Below are positions 33,058-44,800 of a stretch of 64,000 bases of DNA, piece after piece. Within the stretch, counting starts at the first letter, position 1, and the number at the start of each line of letters is the position of its first letter. This DNA is from Termitomyces sp. T153 (lineage: Eukaryota > Basidiomycota > Agaricomycetes > Agaricales > Lyophyllaceae). The notes beneath the pieces were generated by a model. It ran no database searches and was not told where the DNA came from. It worked only from the letters and a program-made list of their open reading frames with translations. Position numbers and translations under genes: made by a program. The DNA lies in assembly GCA_018296165.2 (NCBI GenBank), contig JACKQL020000041.1, positions 1 to 64,000 on the forward strand, in the 5' to 3' direction.

Positions 33058-36000
33058 TTACATTTGTAAACCATTCAAGATTTCCTGATAGACAATATCT
33101 GCAGTCTTTCTTGATGTGTTTTCTGGGTCCAAGATGACTTTGATACAATCTCCTGATGTGCACCGTGAGAGTGCAACATAAAGTTGGCCATGCAAAAAAA
33201 CTCCTGATCGAAGGTCCAATCCAACATGCTTGACTGATTGACCCTGAGACTTGTTGATAGTCATGGCAAAGGCCAATCAAACTGGGAATTGTCTCCTGCA
33301 CAATGGAATTGGCAAATCTTCTTCAGACACATCTATGTTGATTCTTGGAATCAAAACAATTGATCCTGCAAACTTGGCATCTCCACTGATGATCCTACAT
33401 CTGAGAACTCTGGTGCTGATGTGAGTGACAATCATTCTTGTCCCATTGCAAAGTCCTTTGGTTGTATCCAGATTCCTGAGCAGCATGACAGGAACACCAA
33501 TCTTTAAAGCCAATTTAGCCAAAGGCAAACTGCTGGCTCTGAGAGAGTTGAGGTATTCCATTGGATACAATCCAAGGCCATTAGGATTCCCATCATCAGA
33601 TATAACAGAGTCTGCACTCTGCAAGATTTTCTCTTCTCCTGGACATCTCTGCAGAACTTCAGAGTTGATATCCTCTACATCAGAGTTCTTTCCAGAAAGG
33701 ATGGTACGGTCCAGATAATACTGATCATCTTGATGGTGATCAATATGAGGATAAGTGGAAGAGATCAATCCAGTGACAGAATTGTCATCACAGATCATGG
33801 TTTCTGGAAGTTGTACTGTTTCTCCAGGCCCAAGATTTTTTCCAGCACCAACATCCAATAACCAAGCTGCATGAGCAATATTGTCAGGAGTCTGATCCAA
33901 TCTCATGTTTTGAACCAAGTAGTGGACTTGAATCTGATCCCAAAGTCTTCCTCTTTTGAGTGAAGCAGCAATCATCTGCTGCCTGAGTCCTCATTGGATA
34001 ACTGGGAGAGTTTACCTAAAATCTCCTCCAAACACCACAGTCACTCCACCAAAAGGAACATCCTTCTCCAGGATGTCTCTGAACCCTCGATCCACAGAGT
34101 CAATGGCATTTTTGTGTTGCATTGGGACTTCATCCCAGATGACAACTTTGGTCTGGAGTAAGAGTTGAGACAACTGAGTTCCTCTTTTGATATTGGCAAT
34201 GGATGTATCCAAAGCAGGAATGGGGATTTTGAACCTTGAATGTGCAGTTCTACCACCCTCCAGCAATAAGACAGCAATCCCAGATGATGCCACACATAAT
34301 GCCACATCTCCATTGGACCGAACAGCAGAAGCCAAAGTGTTGCAGACAAATGTTTTGCCACATCCACCTGCACTGTGAATGAATATCATCTTGCCCAAGT
34401 TGTTATCCACAGAGTCCATAACTTCATTGAAGGCCCCCAGTTGTTCACCATTAAACCTGGCCTTGTTTTCATCCACCCTTCTCTTCAACTCTTCAACATT
34501 ATAATTTGTTTCTTCTTGCAAAAGCCTATTTCCTGAAATCATTTAATCAGTATCAATGTCAACTCTTTATACAATGTCCAACTTGCCTGGAATCACATTC
34601 CAAACTTGTTGGGGTTCTGGCATGTTTGGAAAGTCTTGAAGAGTCTTGCCAAAATTCTTCAGATTGTCATTGATTAGATAAAGGCCATAATCATAGACAT
34701 CTTCATCAGTAAAGACTCTGTCCCTGTACTGCCTGATATTCTCCAATCTGTGTTGAAGATCATCACAAATGGAGTGCTTGAATTCGTCCCATAGAGCCTC
34801 TGGAGTGGTAGGAGCACAGTGGAATAGGATAGTGCAAAAGAGCTGTCTGAGAGCTGATCCTGATTGGATTGGAGCAGCTTTAGCAAGACACTGCCTCCAT
34901 TCTGCATCATCTTCTAGAAGACCAAGGGCCTTGCATGCCTCCTTGTAAGTAGGATAAGTGTGGCCATTGACTGTCCTAAGATCAGCCCATGATGTTGCAT
35001 TGGTCACAACTGTCAGGAGCATCCTAAAGTAGAACCTTTCTCCCTGTTGGGGTGAAGCAAAGTACATCCTCCCAATAGCTGTTCCTCTCTGCCTCTCCTT
35101 TCAGGTCCTTTTGGAAGCTTCATAGACAAACTTGGTTGGAAAGCTCTGATAAGTGGTGTTGTTATTAGGGAATCTGGCATTGGCTTCAAATCAAGCAGTG
35201 AGTGCAGTCTTGTTTGCATTAGGCCTAGCAGCTACCATCTCCAAAGGTTCATTATCCTGAAAGTAGACTTCATGTTGGCCCTCCAGATGCACAGGTAATC
35301 AATATACAGGGGGATGTTCTCCATGCATGTTGAATTCAAAGATACGCCAGCAAGCCTCAGGTGCAGAGATGTATCTGGCATCCAAGTGTTCCTTGATTTC
35401 ATCCCTCTGGTCCATCTGCTCTCCAGCAATCTCCAAAGTTGTCCTATCATGGCCTTTGTAGATGTACTTGTGAATGTACTTGATGGCTTCTACTGAAGCA
35501 CAGACCTCCACATTGATGTGACATTTGTACTTGGCTGAGAGATAAGGGTTGTATGGAACAACATCTCAATTATCATAACAATGACCATTCTTTTCCAAGA
35601 AGCGGCTATTGTCAGGCCTGGCATATTGAGTACTGAGTAGCCTCTTGGAATTCCTTTGGGTATTTCTTGGAACATTTGCCATCTACCATGCACTTAGCAT
35701 TGGGTTTGGCAGCTCCACATGGATCATGGACCATGTTGGCAGTAGCAACCTGACAACAAAGATAAGTAACTGAATTCAGGATTCAAACAAAGCCAATACC
35801 TGATACAATTGAGGCTGAGTGACTGGATCTGGAATCTGAGCAGAGACAATGGAATCCACATCAGGTGCATCCTTGATCCTGTGATGGCAATGGAAAAAGA
35901 TCAAGATGTGCATATGTGGAAGTCCTCTCTTTTGGAATTCAATGGTATGAACATAAGCCACACAACTGCCAAAGAGACCTTCCTTGATCTCCTTTACCAC

Positions 36001-38650
36001 AGCATTTTTCTTGAGTTCAAAAACTCTGGCAACAATATCAGGTCGATCAGCAGCTGTTTGCTTCTTCCCATTGACTGCAGGTTCCTTCAAGAGAGCTTCT
36101 TCAATTTCTGGCCACTTTGGATTGGCAGTCATAGTCAAGAAGAGGTCAGGTTTTCCAAAATTCCTGCAGATAGCCATAGAGTCCTGGAATAATTGCTGCA
36201 TCTGTCGATCACTTCCAGTATGGGAGGATGGGAGGATAACACGTCAGCTTTGTGGGGTGACTTGTTCATCTCCAGCAGCAGCATCCACTACTCCCTGATA
36301 AACTTCAGCTCTGATCTTCTTCTGATTGTGTCGAATCCAATTCAACTTGTTTTGTTCAGTGGAAGCCCATGCATCTACAACATATTGTTGAAATAGCCTC
36401 CCACTCCAGAGTAATGGTGCATTGAATTCCAAAGTCCTTTGCTGCAGCCTGTATGCATAATATGCTGTTTGGGTGACCTTTGCTGATCTTTGTTGATTCT
36501 GTGGTCCAAAATGAGAGTGAATGTTGGTGTAAAATCCAGGCTGTCCAGTGGGAAAGATGATGGTATAATGCAATGGAGTGTAATATGGGTGCAAGTGACT
36601 GATCTGCTTCAATTGACCTCCATGCAAGTGCAAGACTATATCACGATCATTTGATCGCTCTTCTGAGCCATCTCCTGGAATTACAGCTGCAACTCCCTCC
36701 TGTTCATTAGGGTCATTATAGCGTCGAGGATCTCCAAAATCAGCTGTAAGCTTGACAGAAAGCCTTTGTGGTTGGCCTTCTGGAACTTCTCCCATGATCT
36801 GCCTGGCCTGCTTGTATAAGCCAATGAAGGGATTGACTCTAGCAAGCATATCCTGCAAAGAGGCCATTATCTGAGGATCAAGCCTGGGATTGTTCTGTTG
36901 ACAAAAAGCCAATTGCTGATTGTGATCATAAAAGTAGAGCTGTGCATATACAGGCAGATTGCCTTCAATAGGAAGCAAGGCACCTGTCAAATGATGTAGT
37001 TCTCCATTGATCCTAAAGCTGTATGGTCCAGGTGCATTGGTAATGGCATGGTCAATTTTGACTCCCAAAGATGTGAATGCAAAGGCTGCATTGTATTGAC
37101 GGATTGATGTTTTAAAGGTGTTAGAGAGAGGATGATGCCCATGGAGCAGGTTCAGTAAATCTGCTGGAGCATCTTGAAGCCTGGGCAAATTTACTTGGCC
37201 TTGTAAGCAGCACATGCCAAACTTTGGGCTGTTTATAGTAGACTTGGTGAGCTTTTCAGCATCAAAATGTAGAGCTTGACAGTGTGGACATATGACAGTA
37301 ATAGGACCAAGGTAATGTGGTGCCATCAAATAAGGTTGTCTTCCTCTTGGGATAGGCTGAACAGGGCCAAGCTGTGGTGGAATAGGAAGTTCAAGGGGAG
37401 GCTCTGGTTCTTCTGCTGGTTTATTTTCAGCAGGATTTTCTGGTTGTGGTGGATCATTGGGTAGGGCAGGGTCCAAGTCTTCTGCAGGTCTCTGTTGAGC
37501 AGGATCAACATATTCCAAGCCATCATCAGAAGACATGTCATCCTGAGGACCCAATGGATCATCAAGGGGAGGATCCAATTGCTCTGCTGGTTGATGTTGA
37601 GCAGGATCAACATATTCCAAGTCATCCTCAGAAGGTATATCATTCTGAGGACCTAAATCATTGAAATCCTCTTCCAGATCAGCTTCATGTTGCTGTTCTC
37701 AATCTTGAAAGATTCTTTGAGCCATAGCTGCATTCAAAGGCCTATGTTCAGGATTCAGATCAATATGCTATTGAATTTTGTTGATTAAAGTAGCATTTTG
37801 AAGTAGTCTTGAACTGACCTCTGCTCTGAATAGCTGTTCTTCCTGTCTTGCTCTTTCCTGTCTTTCCTGGCTCAAAATAGCTAATGCCTGCTGCCTGTCC
37901 TGCTCTTGTCTCAGCCTTTGTTGCAATTCTAATACAGCCAATGCTTGTTCATGTCTGATCTGGTAGTTTGCCATTTCCTGAGCAACATCAGGAGCAGGGG
38001 GAGGTGGAACAGGTCTGATTCTTCTAAGTGCAGGAGCAGGTAGCAGAGGCACCATTCTGAGTATAGGATGCTGTAAAGGAGCATCCCATCCTTCAGACAA
38101 AATAGTTTGAGGAATAATTACTGTAGGTTGAGCAATAGTGGGCTGATTGAGCCTATTGTCCCTTCCATGTACAGCAGATAGAGATGGCATCATGATGGGC
38201 ATAGAATCTTGCATAGGAACTTTTCTCACTCTTCTAAGTGGAGGAGCAGGTGGAGGAGGCACCATTCTAGAAATGGGATTCTGTAAAGGAGCATCTCATC
38301 CTTCAGGCAAAACAGTTCCAGGGATCACTATGGAAAATGGATCAGCAGCAGCAGCTGGCTGCCTAATAGGTCTTCCTGAAGAGCTAGAAGTGGTGGCTAT
38401 AGCTTGGTGATTAAGCCTCAAACCCTCAGATCCCATACCCCCAGATCCCATAGATTGATTAATACCCCCAGGCCCAAATTGAAGTGGTGGAACAACCACA
38501 GTATTGATCTGTTCCAAAGATCTATTGTTTCTATTTGCTCAATGATTGTCAGGATCTGTCATTTGTAACTGCTCAAGTCTCCTTTGATTCCTAGCTTGTT
38601 GCCTTTGGCTTTCAGGAGTAGTAGGTGGTTGCCTATAACATCCATTGTTA
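33058..38650 (-). pseudogene. Helitron RepHel protein (rolling-circle Rep plus Pif1-type helicase), lightly decayed
   Basis: Read right to left. A Pro/Gln-rich N-terminal extension (38650-37690) has a duplicated stretch around APPLRRVRK and APALRRIRP. The Helitron-like N domain follows (37620-36244: SHLHPYYTPLHYTIIFPTG, WIRHNQKKIRAE). The Rep nuclease has HMHIL (HUH motif, 36201-35776) and the tyrosine motif AIKYIHKYIYKG (about 35490). The helicase (34542-33058) has GGCGKT (Walker A), VIWDEVPM (Walker B), and a C-terminal INKSQGQSV and LYVALSRC. Two GT-AG introns restore the frame: 35750-35799 and 34533-34572. Remaining breaks are single C-to-T stops (e.g. near 36244, 34010, 33276). It would nick and unwind DNA for rolling-circle transposition. 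Confidence 0.92.
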
Positions 38651-39171
38651 AGCAATTTGATAGTCAAAAACCATTAAAATTGACTTGCATGATGAGATAT
38701 TTGATGTATCAATAGCTCAATGTGGTTAAGGGGTTACTAATAAGCTTGTTAGTCAACATCAATCAATCAATAGATGTGACGAAACATACTTTGTCGTGTG
38801 GCCTCCTTTCCACAACTTCGGAAATGCCCATTGTTTGGTCATGTTGTGTCAAAAAACATGCAAGGCATTAAAAACAGTGTCCACTAAATTGTGTTTGGCC
38901 TGTTTCACACGTGCAGGCTATTTGGCATGTTTCACACATAGTCAAAAGATAGTATATATTCAGTAAAGTTGTCTACTATAATTTTTTTTGGAAAAAACCT
39001 GTTCCAAGTGCAAAAAACAGCCAAGCTGCCCAAAAAGGAAGGTTCTTGGTCAGCAGCTGACAAATTTTAGTCAGCACAATCCAAAGTCATCACATATATT
39101 GAGTGCACAGCCACTTTCCCAGGGGTCATCCCATATATCATAGAAGATAGATAGATAAGGCAACATTTTAC
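38651..39171. other. Upstream region of the Helitron gene, no gene seen
   Basis: Probably the Helitron 5' untranslated region and promoter. It has a short inverted repeat (gacgaaa near 38778 and tttgtcg near 38791) and keeps a few CpG sites. No ORF of interest. Confidence 0.4.
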
Positions 39172-40560
39172 TTACACTCTAATAGACATAATCAACAACC
39201 ACTTTAGACTTATGAGTAGTGTATCATAAACTGCACAAATCATAATGACACTATTATACAGCCTCTGTAGCTTTTTCCTGAGCTGGTCCTCTGCCTCCAG
39301 CATTTCTTGTATCACAATGGCTTGCTCTCCCATAGTCAAGTTTGTATTGCCAAGTGTGTGCCTGATAGGAGACAATAAATTGCCTTTGTAAGTATCCATA
39401 ACTGAGGGAAGGGAGGTCATGCTGATGTCACATTTGGAGCACTGTACAACTATGCCAATGCCTTCAAGATTCCTTTGAATGCTATCCTCATTCATAGCCT
39501 AATCCCACAGCATGGGTGAAGGTGTGTATCTTCCATGTTGTGCTTCATCAATGAGTAACATCTGTTGCTCATTAGCTCTTTCCATGGCCACTTCACCAGC
39601 TTTACTGATCCCACACCACAAGACAAGGCTACATCCCTTGCCATCAGCATCTATTTGAAGTGAGCACACTTCTTAATTATCTTCTGCTCCTTCAACCAAC
39701 TTCAAGTCTTCCAAAGTGATACCCTCAATCATACTTTCAATGAAATCTTAAACTTGTATCAGATTGTCAAGATTTGGCAGATAGAGGTGATGTATGGGCT
39801 CTTGCTGTTAAAGGGAGCCATGTGCATAGAGAGGAACTTGGCACATCTAGTGATGGTAGTTTCTTTTTTTGTGCATGTATGAGTTTTTAAGAAGAAGTCA
39901 GGGAGAACTTGAGTAATGCAGATTGACACCCAGAGAGCAAGTTGAGGTAGTCAGCCCGTATGTTTGTAGATGTCAAATTATTCTTCTCATTCAGTCATTG
40001 AATGACTCAGATACAGAGATTTCAAGTTGGTTTGCTGCCTCAATTATGCCTGCTTCTGACCAAGCTAGCCAGAATGACTGAGCCTGAAGGTGACTGCCCA
40101 GATAATTGAGAAATGCCAAGCCACTCCTTGTGTTGAGACATTGATAGAGAACAGAATCAATGGAGATAGTGTTTATCCCTGTAGCAATTGAGTTTTTGGC
40201 TGAAAACCACAGGTCAAGATTTTCTTCTGCAGCTGGCTGTTGAGAAAGGTGTTGTTCTTGGACCAAAATTTGGGATAAAGAACACCTATCATGAGTATCT
40301 GTTTGCCCATTTTTTGTACAAGAGCTGGAGCTGAACCCAAGGGAATTACAATCATGTAGAAGTGACAAAAGCATGAGCATGTGATTTTGGGTGAAGTTTG
40401 ATGAGTGGATCACAATCCATTTCTTGAGTGTCTGCGCAAGCCAAAGAATGGTGCCTGATCCCCAATGTTTCATCAATTGTGAGCAACTGACCATCTGGCA
40501 GGAAGTCATCCAAGAGTCTGGATATATGCACAATTTGACTGACCTTCTCCATCATGTGTA

Positions 40561-40565
40561 GATAC
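40561..40565 (+). repeat. Target site duplication of the copia element, left copy
   Basis: gatac, repeated at 46241-46245. Five bases is the usual duplication length for a Ty1/copia integrase. Confidence 0.95.
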
Positions 40566-40923
40566 TGTTAGCAAGTTAAGGGCGCACCATCGACCCTTCG
40601 TATGTCTCCTTTATCTACCTACCTCATTGTCGGCCAACCTTTCCACTAATCACATTCGATATCACACTGTCGGGCCACCGTGTGGCCCTTTCACCATTGT
40701 CCTAAATACGTATATATACTATCGTACATCACCCAACACCCTCAGTCAATTATACGTTGAACTGAGGGTGAGTTGATACCTTGCCTTTCTACGTATGCCA
40801 TCGATACTGACATAGCTACCCAGTTATAACTTACTGTCTGTCAGGTAGCTACTCAGTCAATTATACGTTGAACTGAGGTTATAACTTACTGTCTGTCAGG
40901 TATCGAATTTAGAGGTTCTAACA
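40566..40923 (+). repeat. Left LTR of copia element
   Basis: Starts tgttagc and ends ttctaaca, 358 bp. It differs from the right LTR only at 40583 (c/t), 40589 (a/g) and 40908 (t/c). It contains a promoter core (tatatatac, about 40710). A 26-bp unit (ctcagtcaattatacg and so on) occurs at 40741 and again at 40852, and a 24-bp unit (ttataacttactgtctgt and so on) at 40824 and 40879. Confidence 0.98.
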
Positions 40924-40950
40924 GGTTATGGGCCATTGCTGACCGTGCAC
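40924..40950 (+). promoter_or_regulatory. Candidate primer binding site (half-tRNA type)
   Basis: The bases directly after the LTR, ggttatgggcc, are nearly complementary to the anticodon arm of initiator methionine tRNA, in which CAUAACC is characteristic. Drosophila copia is primed from a cleaved 5' half of that tRNA, so a half-tRNA primer is plausible. A classical 3'-CCA complement (TGG) is not present. Confidence 0.4.
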
Positions 40951-41174
40951 AACCATTGTCACGAACTCAGTAGGACCTCGCACGCGCGCTTGCACCCTCA
41001 TTCCCTCACAAATATCACAATCCTTGGCATTCTCGGACCCTGAAAGGTACCGATCGCGTTGACAACCCCTATCTACGCGCCCTTGTACTCTCGCTTGGGC
41101 CCAGTTTCCTTTGTCTATATTTGTGGCTGTCATAGGGTCAATCACCCTCCATCCACACCCCCACTACACACACC

Positions 41175-41879
41175 ATGGCATCCGACGCTGCCTACCCGCG
41201 CATCCGCCCAGCTAAGCTCAACGCCCACTGGCCCTCGTCCAAACCACCCTTCGATCGTGCCACTGGGGAGTTTGCTAAATGGTCAACAAAACTCGAGATC
41301 TTCCTTCAACAAAGCGGACTAGATCGCTATATTTTTGCGTCGGAAAGGAACCCTAGCCGCCTCATTACTAGCCCCAATGAAAGCTCTGAACCCAATGCTT
41401 ATGCTAATTGGCTCTCCAACAACGACCTCATCATTGGCGTTATCCGGGCCGCAATCTCAGAAGCGGAGCAGGAGGGTCTAGAGACCGACGGGACGGCTAA
41501 AGAATGCTATGATGCTCTCAAGGCAAGGGCTCAGCGCGAAGGACCCGTCAAGCAGGTTGCCCTTATCCGTGAGGCTCTTTCCACCTACGCCCCTGTTGCT
41601 GAACCAATCGATGCCACTGCTCGGAGGATCTGCGAACTGGTCGATCGGGCATTCTCCATCGGCACCATTGACAAGAACCTCTTGAAGTGCATTGCCCTGC
41701 TCAACTGCATTAACGACAAATCGTTTGAGTCGATCCAGACGCAAGTATCACGGGGCCTTGCTGACTCCACAAAGGATACGCCATACACGTCCTCCAACAT
41801 TCGACAGCTATTCCAGACAGTCGACAGCCTCGCCACCCTATCCAAAGCCTCTACCAGTGACACTGCATTAGCTGCCTGA
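41175..41879 (+). CDS. Copia Gag (N-terminal part of gag-pol)
   Basis: 234 codons starting at the first ATG after the leader and ending at a TGA (41877-41879). The protein has the UBN2/gag-polypeptide-like helical fold seen in copia elements (FAKWSTKLEIFLQQSGLDRY, then an ISEAEQEGLETDGTAKECYD region and QLFQTVDSLATL near the end). It forms the virus-like particle that packages element RNA. The TGA is in phase with pol, and the 20 codons after it are open and lead into the zinc knuckle, so gag and pol were one frame. The stop is either a CGA to TGA mutation or a readthrough signal. Confidence 0.9.
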   Translation: MASDAAYPRIRPAKLNAHWPSSKPPFDRATGEFAKWSTKLEIFLQQSGLDRYIFASERNPSRLITSPNESSEPNAYANWLSNNDLIIGVIRAAISEAEQEGLETDGTAKECYDALKARAQREGPVKQVALIREALSTYAPVAEPIDATARRICELVDRAFSIGTIDKNLLKCIALLNCINDKSFESIQTQVSRGLADSTKDTPYTSSNIRQLFQTVDSLATLSKASTSDTALAA

Positions 41880-44800
41880 GAGACAAGGCATGGCACTCAT
41901 AACCATGACTCCGGATTCCCCTGCTGCACCATCTGCTATATGATCGGAGCTTCTTGCCGCGGACACACTAAAGAATGGTGCATTCGGCCCGGAGGTGGGA
42001 TGGCCGGCAAAACAATCAATGAGTCCAAAGCGGCACGCCAGGCAGCGCAAGGAGGAGGACGCAAAGGAGGAAAGCCATCATCAAACACTACACCTAGCGC
42101 CACCACCATTAAGAATGGAATAGCAGTTAAGGGATTAGACGGTCAAGCCTACATTGTGGACCTCAGCCACCTCCAGAAAATCCAACTCGATGTGACCAAA
42201 CCCACAGACTTTGCTGGCATTGCGGACTCCTCTCCTAATAGTACAACGACTGAGTACTTCGAATATGAAGGATTTATGGTGGATGATGCTATCGACCCTG
42301 CGGATTATGAGCCGAGAGCTAGTGTCAATTGGAATACTCACACGATCCCAACAATTCCAGGCTACGAAACAATACTAGCAACCACAGCAGTCCTACCCAC
42401 ACATCCCTCCGATAGAACTCGACTCGTCTCACTCACTGAGAAGCCTTTCTACATGGACTCTGGGGCCACGGTGCACATCTCACCCTGCGCCTCTGACTTT
42501 ATAATGCTCCAGCCAATCCCGCCGCGAGCAGTAAAAGGGGTAGGGGGCACGTCAATCCAGGCGATAGGCATAGGTCAAATTAGACTGCAAGTCCAGAATC
42601 AGACAGAAATATACCTCGAGAATGTACTCTACATCCCCACTTCCACAGTTCGGCTCATCTCTATCTCAGCCCTCACCATCGGCATGCGCGCCATAATTAC
42701 GTTCAGCCGCACTGGGGTCACCATTCTCGATGAAGACAGTGGAACACTCCTTGCTACCGGACCACTCATCCCTGGACGACGCTTGTACACACTTGAACTG
42801 CAATCTGCACTTAACGAACATGCTCTCACAGCTGCACAGACACCCGTGAAGATTGACACCTGGCACTGGCGCCTCGGACATGCCAACTATCAAGTTGTTG
42901 CCACCATGGCTCGAGCAGGCCTGCTCCCAGGTATGCCCTCTGCCTCCCTCCTTGCGCAACCAAAATGTGACGTCTGTATTCTTGGCAAACAGACCAAAAC
43001 ACCGGTTTGCAAGGTACGGGAGGAAGGGCACAGGGCGGGTAGAAGACTGCAGATAGTATGGATAGATCTAGCCGGTCCCATGAATGTACAATCACGCACC
43101 GGAAACAAATACACTATGGACATTGTTGACGACTATACAAACATGCCATGGGCAATTCCGCTCAAATCGAAGTCAGATGCATTTTCAGCTCTCCAAGCCT
43201 GGGAAAAAGCTCGTGAACTTGAAACAGGTGAAAAAGTCGGCATCTATCGTACCGGCCACGATGGTGAACTTAAGAGCCGACAAATGGAAACATGGCTAGC
43301 AGCAACTGGGGCAAAACGAGAATTTGCGGCACCATACACGTCGGAGCATATGGGACGCGTGGAGCGCATGCATCGAACACTGCAGGGCAAGGCCAGAACA
43401 ATGAGACTTGCAGCTAAGTGCCCGGAATCACTATGGGATGAATTTTACTTAACGGCCACACACCTTCACGCCAAAACCTTGACAAAGTCATTAAACGGCA
43501 AAACCCCATTTGAATTATGGTACAAGCGCACTCCCGACTACTCCTACATGCGCGAGATTGGATGCAAAGCGTTTGTCCTCATCCAGAATCAACATAACCC
43601 AAAACTCAACGCTCGAGGAATCGAATGCATTCTCATTGGATACGCACTAAACTCTAAAGCATACAGATGTTATGATCCTAGAACAAAGAAGGTTTACGAA
43701 TCATACCACGTCCGATTTCTTGAGCGCCACAATGGTCACCCAATCTCTGTGCCAATCGAGGCTACACCCACAGCTGATCCCAATACAACAGCGCCCACAA
43801 ATGCAAGCGAGCCAACGTCGATCAATGAGGTCAAAGAGGTATCAACTAACGCGCCATTCATAACCATCGATGACGATGAAGACAAACCACTCACAGCCCC
43901 CCCTCCAGCAGTAGCCCATGAGCCGAACCCGCCAGAGGACGCGCCTGAAGCACCTGCTCCTCGACGGTCGAGCCGCATGCGTATCCCGACAGCCAAGGCC
44001 AATCCAGACAATCCGTTACCGACGCGCCTAGATCTGGCTGTTGAAGAATCTCGTGCAGCTGGCGATCGACTACGGGCCACACGAGCGGAGAGACGCATGG
44101 ATGGAGCACATGCGAATCGACCAGACATAATGGAAGGAGATGACAACAATGTTCCAGACATGGCCAACATAGCATCACTGGAGGAGATAGAGCACCTCTT
44201 GGCCGTGGCGGAGTCCCTCGGTGATCCATCCATCGATCTGAGTGATGAGCCTCGTACATGGAAAGAGGCACTCAACTCACCATATGCAAAAGAGTGGGAA
44301 GCTGGATATCGCGATGAGCTAGATTCTTTAAAAACCATGGGAGTATATAAGCTAATCCCACGAGATCAGGTGCCCGTGGGTCACAAGGTCCGAAAAGGAC
44401 GCCCAGTGTTCAAAATCAAACGCGACGAGAATGGCAAAGCGGTTCGATTTAAAGTTCGTGTAGTATTTAAAGGGTATGAACAGGTTTACGGTCAAGACTA
44501 CACAAGAACGACCTCACCGACTGCACGCATGGAGTCATGGCGAGTACTCCTTCACCTTGCCGCAGCACAGGGATGGGACGCTACACAAATTGACGTAAAG
44601 ACAGCCTTTCTCTATGGCTTACTCCCAGAGGAGGAGGTTCAATATATGATGCAGCCTGAAGGATTCGAGGAACCTGGAAAGGAAAACTGGGTATGGTGTC
44701 TGCTGCGCGGTCTCTACGGTATGAAGCAAGCCGGACGCATCTGGAATAACACTCTCAACAGCAACATGATCTCCTGGGGATTTACACGTCTACCATGTGA

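Larger units (their letters stand above)
32620..39170 (-). mobile_element. Helitron, nearly whole (ends approximate)
   Basis: A Rep/helicase gene (33058-38650, minus strand) is followed downstream, about 400 bp after its stop, by a strong GC-rich hairpin (32620-32657), the expected 3'-end structure of a Helitron. A CTAG (minus strand) occurs about 25 nt past the hairpin near 32598, possibly the CTRR terminus. The 5' TC end was not located and is placed only roughly between 38.7 and 39.2 kb. Confidence 0.65.
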
